From Proteus vulgaris (GTDB lineage Bacteria; Pseudomonadota; Gammaproteobacteria; Enterobacterales; Enterobacteriaceae): DNA of 64,000 bases. The stretch is from assembly GCF_023100685.1 (NCBI RefSeq), contig NZ_CP090064.1, positions 2,294,001 to 2,358,000 on the forward strand. The letters are read 5' to 3'. The position numbers and the translations under genes are program-made. Positions 56,806-64,000 of the stretch are shown piece by piece. Each line of letters opens with the position of its first letter. Within the stretch, counting starts at the first letter, position 1. The notes below the pieces were generated by a model that was not told the DNA's origin, did no database searches, and saw only the letters and a list, made by a program, of their open reading frames with translations.

Positions 56806-57729
56806 TTAATAAGAAATAAACGCATTACCAATCCCGCTTCCTTGCACACCTTTTTTTAATAAATCTTGATAAAGCGCATTCATACCCAGCCAGTGATTTT
56901 CACACCATTCAGGGGCAAGTAAGGTCGGTTTTCTCGCGCTGGCACAAACGCGGTGATAGATAATTTCACAGGGAGTATGGCGGATCATCTCACCCGCTGT
57001 ATAAACATATTGTTCTTGCGTCAATGCATTAATACGCCCTGCTTTCCATGCCTTAGCTATCGTACTACCTTCAACAATATGTAAAGGATGTAATTTAAGT
57101 CCGTCAGTACCCGTTTCAACCACTCGTTCTAATGTCTGCATATTAAGCAGATGATCTTCTCGTGGTAACCCGACAATAAGGTGCGTACACACTTTTAAAC
57201 CACGACGACGAGCCTCTCGCGTTGTCGCTTGATAACACTGAAAATCATGCCCACGATTAATGTGTTTCAATGTTTTATCATGAGCTGTTTGTAAACCCAG
57301 CTCTAACCACACTTCATAGCCTTGATCGCGATAACCTTGCAATAAATCCAATACACTAACAGGAACACAATCTGGCCGAGTTCCTACACATAACCCTACC
57401 ATATCTGCTTGTAATAGTGCGGTTTCATATAAAGTACGTAAGTATTCTACTTCGGCATAAGTGCTGGTATAAGCTTGGAAATAAGCTAGGTAACGATGTG
57501 CTCGGTTAATATTTTTGGCTTGTAACGCTATTTGTTCTTCTATCGAATGATATTGCGTTTGTTCATCAGCAAAAGAAGAGACATTACAGAAAGTACAGCC
57601 ACCTCGCCCTAATGTGCCATCTCGATTAGGACAGTTGAAACCGCCATGGAGGGCGATTTTATGGATCTTTTCGTGATAACGGCGCTGAAGATCAGCGCCG
57701 AACATATTCACTACCGTATGCAGTTGCAT
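56806..57729 (-). CDS. yhcC: YhcC-family radical SAM protein
   Basis: TIGR01212/YhcC-type radical SAM protein of 307 residues. The cluster cysteines are Cys33, Cys45 and Cys48 in 'FNCPNRDGTLGRGGCTFC', a CX11CX2C spacing typical of this Elp3-like group. 'RYLAYFQAYTSTYAEVEYLRTLY', 'GTRPDCVPVSVLDLL' and 'LELGLQTAHDKTLKHINRGHDF' match E. coli YhcC. Its reaction is not established. In E. coli it lies near gltB; here it is 7 bases downstream of kdsA and must share its transcript, an unusual placement. Confidence 0.93.
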   Translation of the reverse strand: MQLHTVVNMFGADLQRRYHEKIHKIALHGGFNCPNRDGTLGRGGCTFCNVSSFADEQTQYHSIEEQIALQAKNINRAHRYLAYFQAYTSTYAEVEYLRTLYETALLQADMVGLCVGTRPDCVPVSVLDLLQGYRDQGYEVWLELGLQTAHDKTLKHINRGHDFQCYQATTREARRRGLKVCTHLIVGLPREDHLLNMQTLERVVETGTDGLKLHPLHIVEGSTIAKAWKAGRINALTQEQYVYTAGEMIRHTPCEIIYHRVCASARKPTLLAPEWCENHWLGMNALYQDLLKKGVQGSGIGNAFISY

Positions 57730-57736
57730 AACAATT

Positions 57737-58627
<891 letters not shown>

Positions 58628-58648
58628 TCAAGTACGTTGCGTAAACTT

Positions 58649-59461
58649 TTAATGTAGAACAACTGGATTTTGCTCTATCGAATGAATTTGAATTTTGATC
58701 ATTTCTGAAATTGGATCTTCGGGACATTGCTCAACAAAATAGTTTAAGTCGGAAATGGCCACATGATGACACTCTAACTGAGCAAAAATCAGTCCACGAT
58801 CACGTATCTCATAGGGATCTTCAGGATCAAACATTAATACCGTTTCACTGGCTTTTAACGCTTGTTCCATATTCTTTTCTTCCATTAAAGACACTTTCAA
58901 GGTATCTAGCAGCTTGCGAATAATGGAGCTGTATTCTGATTCTTCTAAATCGGCCTCTAGTAACACCGAATTATTTCCTACATTCCCTTTTAACCAAACT
59001 TCTAAGGTATGTTGTGATAGATATTCGCCATTTATTGGGTTTAAAAATAACGTTTTTTCATTGGGAATATCTATTCTGATGATAAGTTGTGTAGGAAAAA
59101 TAACAGGAGCTAACGGCAGGTTTAACGCTTGTGCGATATAAATAAGAATCGAACCTAGTGAAACAGGAGAACCCACATGTGTCGCTAATACTTTATCTAA
59201 CCATAAAGTATCGGAAAGACAATATTTACCACTTGCACCACTAAAGTGCCACTGCTTATAAAACAGTTTTAGTAATGCTTCTATTTGTTCTTTGATGTTT
59301 CCTTGCTTAGGAATTTCAGCTTCTGCTTGCTCAACAAGTTGTGCTAGTTGATAACCAACAGAAGTGGTCGGAAAATCAGGTCGAATAGCCTGAGAGATAA
59401 GGATCATGCCCTTCACTAAAGGGGCTTTATTAAATTCGTAATCAGCTATGGTTTCTATCAT
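58649..59461 (-). CDS. sirB1: SirB1 family transglutaminase-like/TPR protein
   Basis: Cytoplasmic protein of 270 residues. The transglutaminase-like SirB1 N-terminal domain (about 60-190) includes 'SDTLWLDKVLATHVGSPVSLGSILIYIAQALNLPL' and 'INGEYLSQHTLEVWL'. A C-terminal pair of TPR-like helices follows ('QALKASETVLMFDPEDPYEIRDRGLIFAQLECH'). The enzymatic role is unproven. Its first 20 bases overlap the end of prmC. E. coli has sirB2 between prmC and sirB1; it is absent here. Confidence 0.9.
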   Translation of the reverse strand: MIETIADYEFNKAPLVKGMILISQAIRPDFPTTSVGYQLAQLVEQAEAEIPKQGNIKEQIEALLKLFYKQWHFSGASGKYCLSDTLWLDKVLATHVGSPVSLGSILIYIAQALNLPLAPVIFPTQLIIRIDIPNEKTLFLNPINGEYLSQHTLEVWLKGNVGNNSVLLEADLEESEYSSIIRKLLDTLKVSLMEEKNMEQALKASETVLMFDPEDPYEIRDRGLIFAQLECHHVAISDLNYFVEQCPEDPISEMIKIQIHSIEQNPVVLH

Positions 59462-60290
59462 AATTCCAACGACCTACTGTCACTCGCTCATTACCGCCAT
59501 AATCACGGAAAGTTTCCACACAGCAGTAACCCTTATCAGTAAAAATTTTGCGAACACCCTCACCTTGCTGCCAACCGTGTTCCAGTAATACCCAGCCATT
59601 ATCAGTTAAAAACTGACGGGCGGTTTCGATGATAATTTCGATATCAGCAAAACCGTTATTACCAGCGACTAACGCGGTTAAAGGTTCAAAACGAACATCC
59701 CCCTGATGAATATGCTCATCATTTTCATCTATGTAAGGAGGATTACTAATTATCATACCAAATTGATACCCAGAGAGTGAACTAAACCAGCAACTTTCCA
59801 TAAATTCTGTGTTGTTTAATGCTAAGCGGGTCGCATTCTCTTGCGCTAACGCCACGGCTTCGGCTTGAAAATCCACACCAATAATATGGCAATCAGGGCG
59901 CTCTGATGCCATAGCAAGTGCAATAGCCCCCGTTCCCGTTCCTAAATCAAGAATAGTTGTTGGCACTGTTGGCAGTTTTTCTAACGCTTGTTCAACAAGA
60001 CATTCGGTATCAGGTCGAGGAATTAATGTTGCAGGTGAGACTTTTAAAGGCAGTGACCAAAATTCTCTTTCGCCTACTAAATAAGCGATAGGTTCACCTT
60101 TAATACGTCGAGTAAGTAGTTGCGATAATTGTGTTAATTCATCTTGTGAAAGCAACGTTTCATTAAAAGCCATTAAGTACGTTCGAGCACGTTGTGTTAC
60201 GTGCCCAAGTAGAATTTCAGCATCACGTTTAGGGCTGTCACTTTCAATTAATTGCAAGGCTGCTTGACGCAGCCATTGTTCATAATTCAT
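59442..60290 (-). CDS. prmC: Release factor glutamine methyltransferase PrmC
   Basis: SAM-dependent methyltransferase that methylates the glutamine of the GGQ motif in RF1 and RF2, raising termination efficiency. SAM motif I is 'ILDLGTGTGAIALAMASERPD' (about 113-133) and the catalytic 'IISNPPYIDEND' (about 182-193) is the NPPY box. The N-terminal helical domain (about 1-75) binds the release factor. Length is 282 against 277. Translation is coupled to prfA, its substrate, through a TAATG overlap. Confidence 0.96.
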   Translation of the reverse strand: MNYEQWLRQAALQLIESDSPKRDAEILLGHVTQRARTYLMAFNETLLSQDELTQLSQLLTRRIKGEPIAYLVGEREFWSLPLKVSPATLIPRPDTECLVEQALEKLPTVPTTILDLGTGTGAIALAMASERPDCHIIGVDFQAEAVALAQENATRLALNNTEFMESCWFSSLSGYQFGMIISNPPYIDENDEHIHQGDVRFEPLTALVAGNNGFADIEIIIETARQFLTDNGWVLLEHGWQQGEGVRKIFTDKGYCCVETFRDYGGNERVTVGRWNYDRNHS

Positions 60291-61372
60291 TAATTTAACT
60301 CAGAAAGTGCAGAAAGTTGGTCCGCTTGATACTCAGTGACAATAGGCTGAATTAGAGGATCTAATTTTCCTTCCATCACTTCATCTAAACGATAAAATGT
60401 GAGGTTGATACGGTGATCTGTAACTCGCCCTTGTGGGAAGTTATACGTTCTAATACGGTCAGAACGATCACCAGAGCCTAATAAGTTACGACGTTCAGAC
60501 GCTTCTGCTTCTTGACGTTTTTGCATTTCAGCAGCACGAATACGCGCACCTAATACAGACATCGCTTTGGCTTTGTTTTTGTGCTGTGAACGCTCATCCT
60601 GACATTCCACCACAATACCCGTTGGAATATGCGTGATACGAATTGCAGAATCAGTGGTGTTAACGTGCTGACCACCCGCACCTGACGAACGGAATGTATC
60701 AATACGCAAATCGCTTGGACTAATATCAGGTAACTCAGCTTCTGGCACTTCAGCTAATACTGCAACCGTACAAGCCGAGGTATGAATACGACCTTGAGAT
60801 TCGGTTTCTGGTACACGTTGAACACGGTGACCGCCTGATTCAAATTTCAATACCCCATAAGCGCCATCACCCACTACTTTTGCAATGACTTCTTTATAGC
60901 CACCATGCTCACCTTCGTTAGCATTCATGACTTCAATACGCCAGCGACGTGATTCTGCATAACGGCTATACATACGGAATAAATCACCCGCAAATAATGC
61001 GGCTTCATCCCCTCCTGTTCCTGCTCGAATTTCAAGGAAACAGTTAAATTCATCATCAGGATCTTTAGGCAATAACAGCACTTGTAACTGTTGCTCTAAA
61101 TCATCGTTTAGTGCTTGCGCTTCTTTCAGCTCTTCTTGCGCCATCTCTTTCATTTCAGGATCATCAAGCATCATTTCTGCTGCTTCGATGTCGTCTTGCA
61201 CTTTCCGCCATTGACTAAAACAAGCCGTGACGTCGGTTAATTGAGAGTATTCTTTTGAAAGCGCACGAAAACGCTCCTGAGAGGCAATCACATCGGCTTC
61301 TGACAGAAGTGCCTGAATTTCTTCATAACGCTCTTGTAGAGCTTCCAACTTAGCGACAATAGAAGGCTTCAT
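60290..61372 (-). CDS. prfA: Peptide chain release factor 1
   Basis: RF1, which reads UAA and UAG and triggers peptide release. The anticodon-like motif for stop recognition lies around '[20 protein letters not shown]' (the PxT element PET, about 185-200). The GGQ loop is '[19 protein letters not shown]' (about 229-247). Length is 360, as in E. coli. It follows hemA by 28 bases and is coupled to prmC. Confidence 0.98.
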   Translation of the reverse strand: MKPSIVAKLEALQERYEEIQALLSEADVIASQERFRALSKEYSQLTDVTACFSQWRKVQDDIEAAEMMLDDPEMKEMAQEELKEAQALNDDLEQQLQVLLLPKDPDDEFNCFLEIRAGTGGDEAALFAGDLFRMYSRYAESRRWRIEVMNANEGEHGGYKEVIAKVVGDGAYGVLKFESGGHRVQRVPETESQGRIHTSACTVAVLAEVPEAELPDISPSDLRIDTFRSSGAGGQHVNTTDSAIRITHIPTGIVVECQDERSQHKNKAKAMSVLGARIRAAEMQKRQEAEASERRNLLGSGDRSDRIRTYNFPQGRVTDHRINLTFYRLDEVMEGKLDPLIQPIVTEYQADQLSALSELN

Positions 61373-61400
61373 TCGTAGATTAAGATCCTGTTAGACAAAG

Positions 61401-62663
61401 TTAATTATGGGTAATACCCAAACTTTCACGTAATAGATTCAGGCGTTCAATATCACCATCACTGGCAGCCTGTTGAAGAGATTTCGTTGGTGTGTGAATT
61501 AGACGATTCATCAATTGATGTGAGAGTTGCTGAATAACTTTTTCTGCATCTGCTCCATTTTGTATCAATGTGATGGCTTTTTCTGTCATTTCTGCACGTA
61601 ACATTTCAGCGCTATCTCGATATTCTCGAATCGCACCCACGGCACCTTGCGCTCGTAGCCAATCCATAAATTGTCCACTTTCTTGTTGAACAATATGTTC
61701 GGCTTGAATAGCAGCCGCTTGGCGTTGTTCGCGGTTATGTTGAATAATCGCTTCTAAATCATCGACACTATAAAGGTAGACATTATTGAGTTTTTCAACA
61801 TCTTGCTCAATATCTCGCGGAACCGCAATATCCACCAGCAACATAGGTTGATTGCGACGTTTTTTAAGCGCCCTTTCAACCATCCCTTTACCAATAATAG
61901 GCAAAGGACTTGCAGTAGAACTAATAACAATATCAGCTTGTGATAGACATTCATCAATCTCTGATAATGTAATAACATCCGCATCGACTTCATTGGCTAA
62001 ACGCTGAGCACGCTCTTTAGTTCGGTTAGCAATAATGATTTTTTCAACTTGATGCTCACGAAGATGACGAGCGACTAATTCTATAGTTTCGCCCGCGCCG
62101 ACCAATAAAATAGTCAAAGAGGATAACGATTCGAAGATTTGACGCGCTAAAGTACAAGCGGCAAAAGCAACAGAAACGGCATTGGCACCGATTTGTGTCT
62201 CTGTTCTCACTCTTTTCGCAACTGAAAAAGACTTCTGAAACAAACGTTCCAGCTCTGAAGAGAGCGAGTCATAATTTTGGGAATCGGCAAAGGCTTTTTT
62301 AACTTGCCCTAAAATTTGAGGTTCACCTAATACAAGAGAATCTAAACCACTTGCCACTCGCATTAGGTGGCTGACAGCTTGATTATCTTGATGCCAATAA
62401 ACACTATTTTTCAGCTCACTTGGCTCTATTTGGTGATATTGACATAACCAGCGAATAAGCTGTTCATGGCTATTTTCTTTGTCTTCCATACTTAAATAAA
62501 GCTCAGTACGGTTACAAGTGGACAGCACAACACCACCTCTGACAGCAGGTTGCTGTAAAAGGTTATTTAAGGCATCACCCATGGTATCGGGAGAAAAAGA
62601 AACTTTCTCACGTAAAGCAACGGGGGCTGTTTTATGATTAATACCTAATGCTAATAACGTCAT
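61401..62663 (-). CDS. hemA: Glutamyl-tRNA reductase HemA
   Basis: NADPH-dependent reduction of glutamyl-tRNA to glutamate-1-semialdehyde, first step of the C5 pathway to haem. The catalytic cysteine is Cys50 in '[13 protein letters not shown]'. The substrate-binding stretch is '[21 protein letters not shown]', and the NADPH domain begins '[19 protein letters not shown]' (about 185-203). The helical dimerisation domain is at the C-terminus. The N-terminal '[20 protein letters not shown]' is the part that controls turnover by proteolysis in Salmonella. Divergent from lolB. Confidence 0.97.
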   Translation of the reverse strand: MTLLALGINHKTAPVALREKVSFSPDTMGDALNNLLQQPAVRGGVVLSTCNRTELYLSMEDKENSHEQLIRWLCQYHQIEPSELKNSVYWHQDNQAVSHLMRVASGLDSLVLGEPQILGQVKKAFADSQNYDSLSSELERLFQKSFSVAKRVRTETQIGANAVSVAFAACTLARQIFESLSSLTILLVGAGETIELVARHLREHQVEKIIIANRTKERAQRLANEVDADVITLSEIDECLSQADIVISSTASPLPIIGKGMVERALKKRRNQPMLLVDIAVPRDIEQDVEKLNNVYLYSVDDLEAIIQHNREQRQAAAIQAEHIVQQESGQFMDWLRAQGAVGAIREYRDSAEMLRAEMTEKAITLIQNGADAEKVIQQLSHQLMNRLIHTPTKSLQQAASDGDIERLNLLRESLGITHN

Positions 62664-62903
62664 ATCAACTATATCGAGTTATGAATAAATACCGCCTCGC
62701 GACTTGACTTAGTGTAAACCTAAAACAGCGCATTTAGTATGGACTCTTCATTTCCGCCATTCTACTTGATGAACAGATTCAATAAAAGAGCTTACTTGAG
62801 TGATAGGAGATTTCTATACACAATTTAACGAAATATCGTTATATCATAAGGTTTATGATACTCTTTTTTTTAACTAATAACGAATTAAAGGAATGTCTCA
62901 GCT

Positions 62904-63542
62904 ATGCGTTCACGCTTTTTTTCAACCAAACAACTCCTGCGTATCATCCCGCTTACGGCGTTGTTGCTGAGTGCCTGTAATCTAAATCAGATAAAGACAC
63001 AAGGCTCAGCATCTGATAACGATGTGCAATGGCAAGCTCGCCAACAAGCATTAAAGAAAATTTCACAATATGAAACTCGAGGTGCTTTTGCTTATATCGA
63101 AGATACAAACAAAACCTATGCCCGATTCTATTGGCAAGACAAAGCAGATGAGCGTTATCGCTTATTGCTTACCAATCCTTTAGGCACAACAGAACTCGAT
63201 TTAAATGTCATGCCTGGTGTCATTGAAGTTACCGATAATAATGGTAAAAAATATTATAGCGATAACCCTGCTGAGATGATTTACCAACTCACAGGTATGG
63301 TTATTCCACTCAAAAATCTGCGTGCTTGGCTTGTTGGTTTACCGGGTGACGCAACTGATTTCGAATTAGATGCTAATCACTTATTAAAATCTGTCACATT
63401 ACCTGCACCTGAAGGCGATTGGCTTGTGACTTACCAAGCTTATGATTCAAGCACCACACCCAACCTGCCACAACGCCTTGAGTTAAAACAAGGTGAACGT
63501 ATTATCAAATTAAAAATGGATAACTGGGATATACAGCAATGA
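62904..63542 (+). CDS. lolB: Outer-membrane lipoprotein receptor LolB
   Basis: Accepts lipoproteins from LolA and inserts them into the outer membrane. It is itself a lipoprotein: the signal ends 'LTALLLSAC' with Cys25. The mature domain has the half-open beta-barrel pattern, including '[23 protein letters not shown]', '[14 protein letters not shown]' (hydrophobic protruding loop) and '[30 protein letters not shown]'. 212 residues, close to E. coli (207). Its stop overlaps the ispE start by four bases (ATGA). Confidence 0.95.
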   Translation: MRSRFFSTKQLLRIIPLTALLLSACNLNQIKTQGSASDNDVQWQARQQALKKISQYETRGAFAYIEDTNKTYARFYWQDKADERYRLLLTNPLGTTELDLNVMPGVIEVTDNNGKKYYSDNPAEMIYQLTGMVIPLKNLRAWLVGLPGDATDFELDANHLLKSVTLPAPEGDWLVTYQAYDSSTTPNLPQRLELKQGERIIKLKMDNWDIQQ

Positions 63543-64000
63543 CACTAAGTTGGCCTTCTCCTGCCAAATTAAATCTTTTTCTCTACATCACGGGAAAACG
63601 CCCCGATGGTTATCATAATTTACAAACGTTATTTCAATTTTTAAATTATGGCGACACACTAACTGTTACACCTCGTGATGATACCCAGTTAACTATCTTA
63701 ACGCCGATTGATGGCGTAGAAGATAAAGATAATTTAATTATTAAAGCCGCTAAATTGCTTCGTGATTATTGCCAGCAACATAATGTTCCTTTGAAGTATC
63801 ACGGTGCAGATATCAGTATTGATAAAAAACTTCCTATGGGAGGTGGCTTAGGTGGAGGTTCATCTAACGCCGCAACCACATTAATTGCACTTAATTACCA
63901 CTGGCAAGCGGGTTTAAGTGATGAAACATTAGCCGAATTAGGGGTAAATTTAGGGGCTGATGTTCCTGTTTTTGTAAAAGGTCATGCTGCGTTTGCCGAA
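63539..64000 (+). CDS. ispE: 4-diphosphocytidyl-2-C-methyl-D-erythritol kinase IspE (3' end outside window)
   Basis: The first 154 codons of the GHMP kinase of the MEP isoprenoid pathway, which phosphorylates CDP-methylerythritol. It starts '[20 protein letters not shown]' with the conserved Lys/Asn of the substrate site, then '[19 protein letters not shown]'. The ATP-binding motif '[18 protein letters not shown]' lies at about 98-115, and 'NLGADVPVF' holds the catalytic aspartate. It overlaps lolB by four bases, so the two are translationally coupled. The gene continues to the right of the window. Confidence 0.96.
   Translation, partial: MTLSWPSPAKLNLFLYITGKRPDGYHNLQTLFQFLNYGDTLTVTPRDDTQLTILTPIDGVEDKDNLIIKAAKLLRDYCQQHNVPLKYHGADISIDKKLPMGGGLGGGSSNAATTLIALNYHWQAGLSDETLAELGVNLGADVPVFVKGHAAFAE

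Overview
The window looks like a chromosomal core segment of a low-GC enteric bacterium of the Morganellaceae, most likely Proteus. The basis is proteins close to Escherichia coli K-12 throughout, AT-rich codon use, long AT-rich spacers, and gene order that keeps many E. coli blocks intact. I recalled family sequences from memory and ran no search, so the genus is an inference. No prophage, insertion sequence, CRISPR array or integrase was seen.

Layout. 1-5600 is an accessory stretch: the tail of a GyrI-like/AraC-type regulator, a secreted alpha/beta hydrolase, the FetAB iron exporter behind a probable Fur box, a Serratia-type secreted nuclease with an unusually structured leader, and a PhzF-family enzyme. 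5650-17650 carries ycgN-ycgM-lytic transglycosylase-ycgL, divergent minCDE, then rnd, fadD, slp-type yeaY, tsaB, yoaA and yoaB. 17700-20300 holds a lipoprotein with an LprI-like domain and the spermidine exporter genes mdtJI, preceded by a possible regulatory upstream ORF. 20300-35200 is a near copy of the E. coli zwf-hexR-pykA-lpxM-mepM-znuA/znuCB-ruvBAC-yebC-nudB-aspS block. 35400-43930 has yecN, cmoAB, an unknown membrane protein, an ABC-F ATPase with a switch-like leader, cutC, yecM and argS. 44000-50500 has a small lipoprotein, a gene-poor kilobase, murJ, a TetR/acetyltransferase pair, rimJ and mdtH. 50500-54400 has yceB, ycdY, a 2OG-Fe(II) oxygenase, ghrA and tRNA-Ser(GGA). 54900-64000 has dauA, yhcC, kdsA, sirB1, prmC, prfA, hemA, lolB and the start of ispE.

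How the genes work together. The groups are mostly housekeeping: division-site placement (MinCDE); Holliday-junction processing (RuvABC); zinc uptake (ZnuABC) next to the zinc-dependent MepM; central carbon flow (Zwf, PykA, HexR); lipid A and outer-membrane building (LpxM, KdsA, LolB, MurJ); translation and tRNA modification (AspS, ArgS, CmoAB, TsaB, PrfA, PrmC, RimJ); and haem and isoprenoid synthesis (HemA, IspE).

Regulatory sites readable directly include Zur, LexA, FadR, HexR and Fur-like operators, and a paired TetR-type operator. The most interesting unexplained signals are a leader with mutually exclusive pairings before the ABC-F gene, four terminator-like hairpins before the nuclease gene, and a 32-codon ORF upstream of mdtJ.
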